Assembly (NCBI RefSeq): GCF_021228295.1
Contig: NZ_JAJQPD010000004.1
Location: forward strand, 124,001 to 188,000
Reading direction: 5' to 3'
Length of the DNA stretch: 64,000 nucleotides
From: Agromyces humatus
Lineage (GTDB): Bacteria > Actinomycetota > Actinomycetes > Actinomycetales > Microbacteriaceae
Part shown: positions 52,291-60,892 of the stretch, one piece after another
Layout: each line of letters opens with the position of its first letter
Numbering within the stretch: the first letter of the stretch is position 1
The notes under the pieces: generated by a model
Database searches by the model: none
The model's input: only the letters and a program-made list of their open reading frames with translations
Told to the model about the DNA's origin: nothing
Made by a program: the position numbers and the translations under genes

Positions 52291-52872
52291 CTATGCCGTC
52301 GTCGCGTCCACCGCGCCGACGTCGGCTCCCGTGCGGGTGATGCGCACCGAAGACGAGGAGTCGAGCCCGCTCGCTGCGTGCACCACAGCCGGATCGACGC
52401 CCGCTGCCGTTGCGGCGCGGCCCGAACCCGACGCGCCCGTCAGGTGCCGCACCGCCCGGCGCAGCGAGGTGAAGGCCCCGCAGGCGACGGCGGCCTCAGG
52501 CGAGGTGTCGTCGATGCCGAGGTCGATGAGCGCATCGACGATCGCGCCGGCCGCGAGCACGTCGTCGGCGGCGAATGCGCCGTCGGAGCCGCCGGCTGCG
52601 ACGATGGCGATGAAGACCCGCCGACCGATGCGCTCCTGCTCGGCGAGCAGCCACGCCGCGACGGCGGCGACGTCGATGAAACCGGCCTCGAGCACGGCCG
52701 GGCCCGCCGGCAGTTCGGGGATGGCCCGAGACGGGACATCCGCCAGCACGTCGACCCACACGATCACGTCGGCGCCGCCGCCGATGCGCTGCGCGCCCGT
52801 GACGCCCTGATCGAAGCGGACCTGGTAGCTCGCCTGCGCGCGCGGGTCGAATTCGGGGGTGCTCTGGGACAT
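52291..52872 (-). CDS. ComB-like (2-phosphosulfolactate phosphatase family) protein
   Basis: 193 residues from ATG 52872. ASYQVRFDQGVTGAQRIGGG, ADVIVWVDVLADVPSR, FIDVAAVAAWLLAEQERIG, VFIAIVAAGG and TSLRRAVRHLTGASGSGRAA follow the ComB pattern used in coenzyme M synthesis in archaea. Bacterial members have an uncertain role and no other CoM gene is nearby, so the substrate is unknown. Confidence 0.7.
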   Translation of the reverse strand: MSQSTPEFDPRAQASYQVRFDQGVTGAQRIGGGADVIVWVDVLADVPSRAIPELPAGPAVLEAGFIDVAAVAAWLLAEQERIGRRVFIAIVAAGGSDGAFAADDVLAAGAIVDALIDLGIDDTSPEAAVACGAFTSLRRAVRHLTGASGSGRAATAAGVDPAVVHAASGLDSSSSVRITRTGADVGAVDATTA

Positions 52873-52972
52873 GCACCGAGCGTAATCGCGCCGATTCGCA
52901 CGTGACGCGGCATATGACGCTGTGTGAATGACTCCGTTGTGCGATTGCCGTGGGGTCACATCGGCTCAGCGT

Positions 52973-53071
52973 GACGTTGGAAATGTAGTCAATCCGCTTG
53001 ACGTTGAAAATGTAGTACATCGGATTGATGTTGAAAAGGTAGTCGAGTATGATGATGTGGAAAACGTAGTC
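52973..53071. promoter_or_regulatory. Four-copy operator array before the hipB-like gene
   Basis: Four direct repeats of GAYGTTGAAAANGTAGTC-type sequence; the GTTGAAAANGTAGTC cores start at 52976, 53003, 53030 and 53057, an exact 27-bp period. Copy 3 falls in the -35/-10 spacer of the promoter and copy 4 just after the -10, so bound repressor would block transcription. HipB-type antitoxins autoregulate, so HipB is the probable ligand; inference. Confidence 0.75.
53025..53053 (+). promoter_or_regulatory. Promoter of the hipBA-like operon
   Basis: TTGATG, exactly 17 nt, TATGAT. The TSS would be near 53060, some 25 nt before the GTG at 53085, which has AAGGAG 5 nt upstream. Confidence 0.75.
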
Positions 53072-53084
53072 GAAAGGAGCGACA

Positions 53085-53321
53085 GTGTCCTACAAGGCGA
53101 AGATCGCCGACGCAGCCGCCCTCGGCGTCGCGATCCAGCAAGCCCGCCTCGCGGCCGGAATCACCCAGCGCGACCTCGCCGAACGACTGGGCACCACGCA
53201 GCGATACGTGTGGGAGCTTGAAGCGGGCAAGGACTCCAAAGCCATCACCCGCATCTTCGAAGCGCTCCGAGAGACCGGAGTCACCGTCACCCTCGACGTG
53301 CCAGAAGGCCCGCGTGGCTGA
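53085..53321 (+). CDS. HipB-like helix-turn-helix antitoxin
   Basis: 78 residues from GTG 53085 (AAGGAG at ideal spacing). The Xre-type HTH is IQQARLAAGITQRDLAERLG TTQRYVWELEAG, followed by ITRIFEALRETGVTVTLDVP. It overlaps the hipA-like gene by 8 nt. The antitoxin looks intact while its partner is truncated; the operator array upstream supports autoregulation. Confidence 0.88.
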   Translation: MSYKAKIADAAALGVAIQQARLAAGITQRDLAERLGTTQRYVWELEAGKDSKAITRIFEALRETGVTVTLDVPEGPRG

Positions 53322-54177
53322 CAGGAAGCTCATCGTCGAACTCCACGGACGGCAGATCGGACATCTCGTCGGCACCGGAAGCGAGTTCGACTTCCGGGCC
53401 GACGAGGACGCCATCCGCGAATACGGACTCGGCAGCACAGCCATGTCTCTTGCCGTCCCGCTCGTCCCGCGGCCGCCTCGCACGCAGAAACGGATCCGCG
53501 CCAACTTCTTCGCTGAGCTCCTCCCCGAGGGCATGGCGCGAGATCGGCTCGCCGCAGAAGCGGGCGTGCGCCGCGACGACATCCTCGGCATGCTCGCCAC
53601 CTACGGCCGCGACATCGCTGGCGCTCTTCAGGTCTGGGACCCCGATCTACCAGACGAGCCGTGCACCCCTGCGACTGAATCCCTCGAAGACGCCGACGTA
53701 CGCCGGATGCTCGAGGATGTCCGCGTCGCACCGCTCGGCAACAAACCCCGCCGCGGGAAGACGTCACTGAACGGCGTCCAATCCAAGATCGTCCTCGTCC
53801 GCACTGGCCACAGGTGGGCCCGCGCCATCGACGGCTACCCCTCCACCCACATCATCAAGCCGGTGGTCCCCGAGTACCCGACGACGATTTTCGATGAGGA
53901 GTACGGGTCCAGGTTCGCGCGAGAGCTCGGACTCGCCGACTTCGACACCCACCTCGGCCAGTTCGCCGACGCCGCCGCGCTCGTCATCGAACGCTACGAT
54001 CGATCGCCGGCCACCCCGGACGGCCGCGTTCATCAGGAAGACTTCAGCCAGATCCTCGGCCTGTCGGCAGGCAATGATGGAGACGGCGCTTTCGACCCAG
54101 ACGCAAGCTCCGCGCCTCCCGCGGGAAGGGGATGGGAGGCCGCTGGTCAGTCGGCCGGAACGAGGCCGCCCAGCTGA
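53314..54177 (+). pseudogene. HipA-like toxin, truncated before the catalytic half
   Basis: 287 residues from GTG 53314, against about 410-440 for HipA. The N-terminal subdomain (VADRKLIVELHGRQIGHLVG, RANFFAELLPEGMARDRLAA, ATYGRDIAGALQVW) and the Gly-rich loop region (GKTSLNGVQSKIVLV) are normal, and similarity runs to HQEDFSQILGL (about residue 250). The remaining residues are unrelated, and the catalytic Asp loop and metal-binding segment of the kinase are missing. A +1 frame after 54132 encodes GRWSVGRNEAAQLSPKLPTA and ends in TGA at 54231, suggesting a deletion joined hipA to another gene tail. Probably inactive. Confidence 0.8.
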
Positions 54178-54261
54178 GCCCGAAGTTGCCAACCGCCTAC
54201 GAAGACAGCCCGTGGGCCAGCGTGATCTGTTGAGTCGTTGCTGATCCGCAGCGGGCTGGGT

Positions 54262-54429
54262 TTATGCAGGTCGGAAGGTGAACATGAACAGTAGCGGCCA
54301 GATGTAGAGCAGCACGACGATGAGCACGCACAGACCGGACCAGAACACCCATCGCGCCGTAGTGAGCGGTACCGCCTCGAGGTAGTTCGACAGCGCCCAG
54401 CCTGTGGCGGTTCCGTACCGGCGCTTCAA
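54262..54429 (-). CDS. Possible 55-residue single-pass membrane peptide
   Basis: A minus-strand frame from TTG 54429 reads LKRRYGTATGWALSNYLEAV, then one strong hydrophobic helix (GLCVLIVVLLYIWPLLFMFT). There is no spaced ribosome binding site (GAAGG touches the TTG), so this may be a fragment of a larger decayed gene. It lies in the scrambled zone after hipA. Low confidence. Confidence 0.3.
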   Translation of the reverse strand: MKRRYGTATGWALSNYLEAVPLTTARWVFWSGLCVLIVVLLYIWPLLFMFTFRPA

Positions 54430-54440
54430 CCTTCACGGAA

Positions 54441-54908
54441 TCATCGAAGCTCGAGAACGTACTCCGTGTCGTGCTCCTCGACGATGACGGTCAGCGGCCG
54501 GCCGTCCACTGACGACGGCAGCTGGAACACGTGCGTGGTCGGCGACATGTCGGCCGTGCACGGATCGTGCGGTGACTGACCGAACTCGATCCGCACCTCG
54601 TCTGCAGCGAGCACCTGCAGGTCGCCGGCGACTGACGGACAGCTGCTGCTGCCCATCGTGATTACCCCGAAGTCGTCGTCACTCAACCATCCGACGACCG
54701 GCTGATGATCGAGGGGGTCCGGTTCAGGCCCTCCCCAACCGTCAACGAACCCGCTCACCACCCGCTCGGCCTTCGACCCACCGCCGTGGAAACCCTCACC
54801 GTCCCCCGTTGTTGCCGGCGGCGCACAGCCCGCGAGCGTCAACACACCGACCAGCAACACTCCGCCCGTCGTTGAAGGAATCAGCCTTCGAGCAGCACCG
54901 CGGCTCAT
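54441..54908 (-). CDS. Small lipoprotein of unknown function, copy 3 of cluster
   Basis: 155 residues from ATG 54908 (overlaps previous stop, ATGA). Lipobox LAGC with C28. The mature part contains SGFVDGWGGPEPDPLDHQPV and a beta-rich end (SPTTHVFQLPSSVDGRPLTV). Co-transcribed with the lipoprotein gene upstream. No family recognised. Confidence 0.75.
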   Translation of the reverse strand: MSRGAARRLIPSTTGGVLLVGVLTLAGCAPPATTGDGEGFHGGGSKAERVVSGFVDGWGGPEPDPLDHQPVVGWLSDDDFGVITMGSSSCPSVAGDLQVLAADEVRIEFGQSPHDPCTADMSPTTHVFQLPSSVDGRPLTVIVEEHDTEYVLELR

Positions 54909-55327
54909 AGCGTGATGCTGACGGGTTCGAACTGGAACGGGCCTCCACATTCCCCGAACACACCCCCCCGCTCGACGGTCACCGGAATCTCGTATGCCTT
55001 GTCGCTCAGGGTCCGGCCCTCGTCATCCGTCACGAGCACGCGCACCGTCTGGATCGAGCCGTCGCCCATACCGTCCCGAATGAATGGGTCCTCCTGAGGA
55101 ACCTCCCACCGCTGTCCATCTTCGCGAGCCAGATCAGCGGGTGTGCATGCGTCGCCGAAGCAGGCGGCGACCGACGTTGTACTCGCCACTGGCTCGCTGA
55201 ACTCGAGCACAGCTGGCCCAGTGTAGATGTACGCGATCGCTGGGCATGCCACAACGCAGCCCGACAAGGAGACCGCGACCCCGGCAAGCGTTGCGGCATT
55301 CAGAACGGAGGCAATCGCGCGGCGCAT
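54905..55327 (-). CDS. Small lipoprotein of unknown function, copy 2 of cluster
   Basis: 140 residues from ATG 55327, chosen because GGAG lies 6 nt upstream and the resulting signal peptide is of normal length (lipobox LSGC, C24). An ATG at 55387 would give an unusually long leader. Mature region: VVACPAIAYIYTGPAVLEFS then a beta-rich domain with CFGDACTPADLAREDG and ECGGPFQFEPVSITL. No family recognised. Confidence 0.7.
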   Translation of the reverse strand: MRRAIASVLNAATLAGVAVSLSGCVVACPAIAYIYTGPAVLEFSEPVASTTSVAACFGDACTPADLAREDGQRWEVPQEDPFIRDGMGDGSIQTVRVLVTDDEGRTLSDKAYEIPVTVERGGVFGECGGPFQFEPVSITL

Positions 55328-55405
55328 CCTCGGCTCCGATTTCCGGTGGTCAGTCGCAGAGAGGTCGATGCCCGCGGGGGTGTTCATGACGTGTGACCGC
55401 CCTGA

Positions 55406-55714
55406 CTACTGCAACGGCCTGAGGATGACTTCCTCATCGCGGCGAACGTTCGGGGCGCTTTGGGTGACGGTCGGAGCTTCAAGGATGACGGCGACATCAA
55501 GGGCGACCGTTCTCTGCAGGCGGGTCGCTTCGCCGTCCGCGGTGATCATCATCTCAACCGGAAGAGTGAGATTGCGCGATTCCGCCGAGCCCTCCGTCTC
55601 CGGCTCGGTCGCGCTTGTTCGGATGCTGCCATCACCGCTGCCAGTGCACCCGCTCAACAGGGGCACCGCCGCAATGGCCGCAACAACGAGGAGCTTCCCG
55701 CGATCCTTCAACAT
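55406..55714 (-). CDS. Small lipoprotein of unknown function, copy 1 of cluster
   Basis: 102 residues. Signal and lipobox MLKDRGKLLVVAAIAAVPLL SGC with C23; the rest is Thr/Glu/Ser-rich with RNLTLPVEMMITADGEATRL. First of three adjacent small lipoprotein genes on the minus strand. The gap 55715-55945 upstream holds no gene; it must contain the promoter but no clear boxes were assigned. Confidence 0.75.
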   Translation of the reverse strand: MLKDRGKLLVVAAIAAVPLLSGCTGSGDGSIRTSATEPETEGSAESRNLTLPVEMMITADGEATRLQRTVALDVAVILEAPTVTQSAPNVRRDEEVILRPLQ

Positions 55715-55945
55715 GACTGCACCGTAACGCCCGCGTAGTGCCCGAAGTCCTCACAATTGCGTAACGCGGAGAACGTTGGGGGCGCTCGGTATCAGCTGAG
55801 CATCGATTCACGCGAGGACCCATGCTTCGAAGGGCGGGATCCGCAGAATCGGCCACGGGTCACGCGGTCAACGCGTCTTGCTCACCCCGAGCTGCGACCT
55901 CCGCGCGCGTCCCGTGAGCCGGTCGATGACCGGGGCACCCCGAAC

Positions 55946-57205
55946 TCACCCCCCGCGGATGTCAAACATGGCCAGCGCCTCGGCGTCGCTCGCGCGCGAG
56001 GTCGCGCGCCGCGCCGCATCGAGGGCGGCCACCGGGTCGGGCTCCTGTCGCGCGATGACGAGTTGCCGCTCGGCCTCGGCGAGCCTGGTGCGTGCGTCGG
56101 CGCCGACACCGCCGCGGCCCCGGTCGATCGCAGCTCGCGCGACCCGCAACTGGCTCTCGGCGATCGCGATCGCGCCGCCCAGTGCTCCGCGTGCGCCGTC
56201 GAGCCGATTCTGCGCGGTGCGCGCCGCTGCACGTGCGACCTCGAGCCGGTCGCGGGCGGCACGGAGCCGGTCGCGATCCACGAACGGGTCACCGGACACC
56301 TCGCCACGTGCGGCGACGATCGCAGACACTTCGCCGATCGCCGCGCCCAGCCGCGCCCCCGAATCCGCGTCATCGGCGCCGTCGCGCTCCTGGCGCGCGG
56401 CAGCGAGTTCAGCCTCGAGCTCCGCGGCCTCCTCGGTCGCCGACGCCTGCGCGGCGGCCAGCTCGAGCTCGAAGCCCTCGAGGTCGCCGAGCTCGCGTTC
56501 GGCCGCCGCCACCCGGTCGCCTGCGACGCCGAGCCGGTCGGCGACCGGACGGCTGCCCGCAACGCGGCGCTCGGCCTCATCGAGCGCCTCCGCCGCACCT
56601 GCCAGCGCAGCCTCGGTGCGCGACGCCGCCGACCGCGCACCGGCGAGCGCGGTCGCGTCGAAGCGGGTGGCGAGCCGATCGAGCGTCTGCGACGCCTCGG
56701 CTCGTCGCCGCTCGAGGCGCGCGGCCTCCTCGCGGAGTGCCGGCAGCTCGGCGCCCGCACCGCGCTCGGCCCTGCGTCGCGCGGTGAGCGCCGCGTCGGC
56801 GTCGACGATCGCGGCGAGCGCGGAACGGCACAGGTCGTCGATGCGCACCGTCCAGTTGCGCCGTTCCGCCGCCGAATCGGGCTCGGCGTCGTCGAGGCGT
56901 TGCTGCAGCAGGAACGCCTCGCGCAGCCACGCCCGAGCCGAATCGACCGTCGTCCGCAGCTCGCGGGCCGATGCCGCGCCGAACTGCGCCTCGACGAACG
57001 CCACCTCGCGCTCCGCGTCGCGCACGGCGTCGTCGGCCTGCACGATGCGCGCCTTCGCCTGCACCTCAGCGGCGCGCCCCTGCTCGAGCTCGCGTTGCTC
57101 GCGGCGGGTGCTGAGCCGGCGGAATCCGACGACGGCCCCGCCGAGCACGACCGCCGCGGCGCCGAAGACGAGGAGGGAGGGCAACCACCAGAGTCCGTCG
57201 GCCAT
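55946..57205 (-). CDS. Membrane-anchored long coiled-coil protein
   Basis: 419 residues from ATG 57205. One N-terminal membrane helix (WWLPSLLVFGAAAVVLGGAV) followed by almost continuous Ala/Arg/Glu coiled coil to about residue 390 (REQRELEQGRAAEVQAKARI, EEAARLERRRAEASQTLDRL). This is the layout of actinobacterial TPM-type proteins minus their TPM domain; function unknown. Divergent from the SRPBCC-like gene. Confidence 0.75.
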   Translation of the reverse strand: MADGLWWLPSLLVFGAAAVVLGGAVVGFRRLSTRREQRELEQGRAAEVQAKARIVQADDAVRDAEREVAFVEAQFGAASARELRTTVDSARAWLREAFLLQQRLDDAEPDSAAERRNWTVRIDDLCRSALAAIVDADAALTARRRAERGAGAELPALREEAARLERRRAEASQTLDRLATRFDATALAGARSAASRTEAALAGAAEALDEAERRVAGSRPVADRLGVAGDRVAAAERELGDLEGFELELAAAQASATEEAAELEAELAAARQERDGADDADSGARLGAAIGEVSAIVAARGEVSGDPFVDRDRLRAARDRLEVARAAARTAQNRLDGARGALGGAIAIAESQLRVARAAIDRGRGGVGADARTRLAEAERQLVIARQEPDPVAALDAARRATSRASDAEALAMFDIRGG

Positions 57206-57308
57206 GTGCGGGAGTCTAGGACCTGCGGATGCGGCGGCGCTGGGTGCGGGAGCCGCGAATCCGGCCACGGTGCTTGGCAGGGACATCCGCTCGTCATACT
57301 CTCGGCAC

Positions 57309-57818
57309 ATGCGGGTGCTCCTGAAACTCGAACTCGACTGCACGGCCGATGCCGCGTGGCGGGCGATTCGGAGCCCCGCGGTGCTCCGCGAGGTCGTGGC
57401 GCCCTGGCTCGATCTCACGTCGCTCGAACCGGGTGGACTGCCGACGGTGTGGCCCGAGGGATCGCACCGTCTGCGCGCTCTCGCCTTCCGGCGATTCCCT
57501 GCAGGCGACGAACACGTCGACGTCAGCTATCCGGGCGGGCTGCCGGCCGGCGTGCGCATGCTGCGCGACTCCGGCGGCGCGACCTCCGGCCCGCTCGCGA
57601 TGTTCGACCGATGGGACCATCGCATGGCGGTCTCACCGCTGCCCGACGGCCGCACGCTCTATCGCGACCAGCTCCTCGCCCACGCGGGGGCGCTCGACCT
57701 CGTCGCGTGGTACCCCACGTGGGCGTTCTGGCAGTGGCGCGGTGCCCGCCTGAAGCAACTCGCGCCAGGGTGGTCGTTCGATCCGCCCGGAACTGCCGAC
57801 GAGCGGGCCGCGGCATGA
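57309..57818 (+). CDS. SRPBCC-like protein of unknown function
   Basis: 169 residues from ATG 57309. The start MRVLLKLELDCTADAAWRAI RSPAVLREVVAPWL is the typical first strand and helix of the START/SRPBCC fold. No catalytic residues can be assigned; lipid or aromatic ligand binding is usual. Overlaps the following DUF1684 gene by 4 nt (ATGA). Confidence 0.7.
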   Translation: MRVLLKLELDCTADAAWRAIRSPAVLREVVAPWLDLTSLEPGGLPTVWPEGSHRLRALAFRRFPAGDEHVDVSYPGGLPAGVRMLRDSGGATSGPLAMFDRWDHRMAVSPLPDGRTLYRDQLLAHAGALDLVAWYPTWAFWQWRGARLKQLAPGWSFDPPGTADERAAA

Positions 57819-58444
57819 CCGACTCGATCGGCGCCCTCCAGCTCTCCGACTGGCGTCGCCGGATGTTCGGCCTGTATGCGGGCGTGCGCCAGCTCAGCGT
57901 GCACGACCCGGCGGCTGGCCACGAGCTGTGGAAGTCCGCGCGCGACGAGCTCTTCGCGGGACATCCGCTCTCACCACTGCTCCCCGACGACCGCGCGCAG
58001 TTCACCGGCCTGACCGTGCCGCGCTACGACCCCGACTGGCGGTACGAGCTCGAGGTGCATCGCACCGACGAACCGCTTCGCGTCACCGTCGACGGCGGCC
58101 CCGACGGCCCGGTCCCGTTCTCGCTGGTGGGAACGGTGCACATCCCGTACTTCGGCAGGCTCGATGTCTGGCGCCTCATCGACTACGGCGGCGGGCTGTT
58201 CCTGCCCGTGAAGGACGGTCTCGCGGGCACGCCGGGCGGCACGTACGGGGGCGGCCGCTACCTGCTCGACACGGTGAAGGGCGCCGACCTCGGCCCCGGT
58301 GCCGAACGCGACAGCCTCATCGTCGACTTCAACTTCGCGTACAACCCGTCGTGCGCCTACGACCCGTCGTGGTCGTGCCCGCTCGCGCAGGCGGGCAATA
58401 CGGTCTCCTCCGAGATCCCGGTCGGCGAGCGGATGCCCCGCTGA
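57815..58444 (+). CDS. DUF1684 family protein
   Basis: 209 residues. FGRLDVWRLIDYGGGLFLPV KDG, GGTYGGGRYLLDTVKGADLG and the Cys/His-poor signature VDFNFAYNPSCAYDPSWSCP LAQAGN match DUF1684. These proteins are widespread and uncharacterised; the conserved NPSCAY...SCPLA segment suggests a metal or cofactor site. Coupled to the SRPBCC-like gene. Confidence 0.88.
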   Translation: MTDSIGALQLSDWRRRMFGLYAGVRQLSVHDPAAGHELWKSARDELFAGHPLSPLLPDDRAQFTGLTVPRYDPDWRYELEVHRTDEPLRVTVDGGPDGPVPFSLVGTVHIPYFGRLDVWRLIDYGGGLFLPVKDGLAGTPGGTYGGGRYLLDTVKGADLGPGAERDSLIVDFNFAYNPSCAYDPSWSCPLAQAGNTVSSEIPVGERMPR

Positions 58445-58679
58445 CAGGTTCGTCCCGGTCCCGTGCGCTATGCTCGTCATCGGTGTGCGCGATGATCGCG
58501 CCGCCTGCGTCGTAGAAACGCTTCCGGGCAGGGCCTCATCGCGAGGGCGCCCGTTGACTCTCATACGGCGAACGGATGCGCCGACCGGCGCCTTCGCCAA
58601 TTCCCACCGTCGGGCTCCCGATCTGCCGCTCCGCGCGGCCAGACACCCGACGGTGTCGCATGTCTCGAAAGGCCACCCT
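58445..58679 (+). other. 235-bp leader before the DEAD-box helicase gene
   Basis: No gene supported. TATGCT near 58471 could be a -10 box without a clear -35. The remaining 200 nt can fold into several GC hairpins (for example GGGC...GCCC around 58529-58552), as expected for cold-inducible helicase leaders, but no known RNA family is recognised. Confidence 0.35.
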
Positions 58680-60224
58680 GTGACCGACATCTCCTTCAGC
58701 ACGCTCGGCGTGCCCGCTCCCCTCGTCGCCGCCCTCGCGGCCGACGGCAAGACCACCGCGTTCCCGATCCAGGTCGACACGCTGCCCGACACGCTCGCCG
58801 GACGCGACGTGCTCGGCCGCGGCAAGACCGGCTCGGGCAAGACGATCGCGTTCGCGCTGCCCATGGTGGCGCGTCTCGGCACGTCGCTCGCCGGCGGCAA
58901 GCGCCGCCCGGGCCGACCGCTCGGCCTCGTGCTCGCTCCGACTCGCGAGCTCGCCACACAGATCATGCAGACGTTCGAGCCGTTCGCTGCGGCCTACGAC
59001 CTCACGATCACGACCATCTTCGGCGGCATCAACCAGACCCGCCAGGTCGCCGCGCTCCGCGCCGGCGTCGACATCGTCGTGGCCACTCCTGGTCGTCTCG
59101 AAGACCTCATGAAGCAGGGCCACCTGCACCTCGACGCGATCGAGATCACCGTGCTCGACGAGGCCGACCACATGGCCGACCTCGGCTTCCTGCCGGTCGT
59201 CACGCGCATCATGGACAAGACCCCGCAGGGCGGCCAGCGCATGCTGTTCTCGGCGACGCTCGACAACGGCGTGGACAAGCTCGTGAAGCGCTACCTGCAG
59301 AACGAGGTGCTGCACTCGGTCGACGAGGCGAACTCCCCGGTCGCCCAGATGACGCACCACGTCTTCGAGATCGCCGACGTCGACGCGAAGAACGAGCTCG
59401 TGAAGACGCTCGCGAGCGGCACCGGCCGCCGCATCCTCTTCATGCGCACGAAGCACCATGCGAAGAAGCTCGCGAAGAAGCTCACCGAGCAGGGCATCCC
59501 CGCGGTCGACCTGCACGGCAACCTGTCGCAGCCCCAGCGCGACCGCAACCTCGCCGCGTTCTCCGACGGTTCGGCGAAGGTGCTGGTGGCCACGGATGTC
59601 GCAGCACGCGGTGTGCACGTCGACAACGTCGAGCTCGTCATCCACGTCGACCCGCCCATGGAGCACAAGGCGTACCTGCACCGCTCGGGCCGCACGGCTC
59701 GCGCCGGCAGCGAGGGCGACGTCGTCACCATCTGCCTCCCCGCGCAGAAGCAGGACCTCAAGACGCTGCTGCGCAAGGCCGCCATCACCGTCACGCCGCA
59801 GCAGGTCACCTCGACCTCCCCCGTGGTCACGTCGCTCGTCGGCGACGTCGCGCCCTACGTGAAGCCCGCACCCCGTCCGGTGCAGCAGCAGGGCGGCAGC
59901 GGCCGTTCGCAGGGCGCGAACGCCCAGCGCAAGCGCGCGGCCCGCGACGGCCAGGGCGGCGACGCCCGCGGGCAGGGGCGCGGCCGCGGTCGCGGTCAGG
60001 CGGATGTCGCACCCGCGACCCCGCGTCGCGACCGCTCGGGTCGCCCGGCCGAGACCAAGGCCCACGCCCCGAAGCAGGGCGGCGGCCAGAGCCGCGGCGC
60101 ACAGACCTCGGGCGCGCAGCGCGGGACATCCGCTCGCTCGGGCTCAGCCAAGCAGCCGCTGCGCGTCGGCAGCCTCGTCGGGTCGTCGCACAGCACCCGC
60201 AGCAACCGTCGCGCGCAGGGCTGA
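58680..60224 (+). CDS. DEAD-box RNA helicase
   Basis: 514 residues from GTG 58680 (AAAGG 7-8 nt upstream). Motifs: Q motif region FSTLGVPAPLVAAL, I GRGKTGSGKT (about 48-55), Ia PTRELA, Ib TPGR, II DEAD (VLDEADHMADLG), III SAT (LFSATLDNG), IV-VI (FMRTKHHAKKLA, ATDVAARGVHVDNVELVIH, HRSGRTARAG). The tail after about 390 is basic and Gly/Arg/Gln-rich, as in cold-adapted helicases of ribosome assembly and mRNA turnover. Followed by a strong terminator. Confidence 0.95.
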   Translation: MTDISFSTLGVPAPLVAALAADGKTTAFPIQVDTLPDTLAGRDVLGRGKTGSGKTIAFALPMVARLGTSLAGGKRRPGRPLGLVLAPTRELATQIMQTFEPFAAAYDLTITTIFGGINQTRQVAALRAGVDIVVATPGRLEDLMKQGHLHLDAIEITVLDEADHMADLGFLPVVTRIMDKTPQGGQRMLFSATLDNGVDKLVKRYLQNEVLHSVDEANSPVAQMTHHVFEIADVDAKNELVKTLASGTGRRILFMRTKHHAKKLAKKLTEQGIPAVDLHGNLSQPQRDRNLAAFSDGSAKVLVATDVAARGVHVDNVELVIHVDPPMEHKAYLHRSGRTARAGSEGDVVTICLPAQKQDLKTLLRKAAITVTPQQVTSTSPVVTSLVGDVAPYVKPAPRPVQQQGGSGRSQGANAQRKRAARDGQGGDARGQGRGRGRGQADVAPATPRRDRSGRPAETKAHAPKQGGGQSRGAQTSGAQRGTSARSGSAKQPLRVGSLVGSSHSTRSNRRAQG

Positions 60225-60240
60225 CACCCGCACGAGAGTC

Positions 60241-60270
60241 CGGCCCCGGCGAGTTCGCTCGCCGGGGCCG
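60241..60270 (+). terminator. Terminator after the DEAD-box gene
   Basis: Perfect 13-bp stem CGGCCCCGGCGAG / CTCGCCGGGGCCG closed by a TTCG tetraloop. No T tract. Confidence 0.85.
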
Positions 60271-60379
60271 ATCGCGTCCCGCCGAGTCGCCGCACCTGCG
60301 GCTGCGGCCGGTGGAGCGTTCCCGATCCGTCGGCCGGCCTCGATTTCGCGGCTGCGGCCGACTGGCTTAGTCTCAGGTC

Positions 60380-60883
60380 ATGAGCACCGAAGTCGTTGCC
60401 GAAGTCGTCGTCCGCCCCATCCGGGACTCCGATGTGGAGGCGTTGGGCCGTGTACACGCCACGTGCTGGCACGAGACCTACGACCACCTCATCAGCGCTG
60501 CCGCGTTCGAGCACCTGTCGCCGCGACGAATGGCCGAGCTCTGGACCCACATGGCCGCGCGCGGCGAGGAGTACAACCAGTTCGCCGCCCTCGTCGACGG
60601 CGAGATCGTCGGGTTCGTCGGCTCGGGCCCCGCGCGCGACGAGAACCCGCCTCGCGAGCGCGAGCTCTACTTCATCTACCTGCTCGACGCCTACCACGGC
60701 ACCGGTATCGGCCAGAAGCTCTTCGACGCGGCGTGCGGCGACCGTCCCGGCTACCTCTGGGTGGCGAAGGACAACCCGCGAGCCCACCGCTTCTACGCGC
60801 GCAACGGCTTCGTCGCCGACGGCGCCGAGCAGCACGTGCCGTTCCTCGGCGAGGAGATCCTCGAGGTGCGTCTGGTGCGCTGA
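60380..60883 (+). CDS. GNAT family N-acetyltransferase
   Basis: 167 residues. VVRPIRDSDVEALGRVHATC W at the N-terminus, the acetyl-CoA motif LYFIYLLDAYHGTGIGQKLF (R/Q-x-x-G-x-G/A form) and YLWVAKDNPRAHRFYARNGF are the GNAT motifs. Substrate unknown. Convergent, 9 nt apart, with the NUDIX-like gene. Confidence 0.92.
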   Translation: MSTEVVAEVVVRPIRDSDVEALGRVHATCWHETYDHLISAAAFEHLSPRRMAELWTHMAARGEEYNQFAALVDGEIVGFVGSGPARDENPPRERELYFIYLLDAYHGTGIGQKLFDAACGDRPGYLWVAKDNPRAHRFYARNGFVADGAEQHVPFLGEEILEVRLVR

Positions 60884-60892
60884 CCGCGCCGA

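Noticed and set aside
52976..53071. 27-bp period repeats as a CRISPR array or minisatellite
   Set aside because: Units are short, diverged and overlap a good promoter directly before hipB; there are no spacer-like variable segments or cas genes.
52928..53221. A 97-codon frame with DVENVV repeats over the hipB operator
   Set aside because: It runs through the promoter and into hipB in another frame, has no ribosome binding site and its second half is Arg/Pro shadow sequence. The in-frame repeat follows from the 27-bp period.
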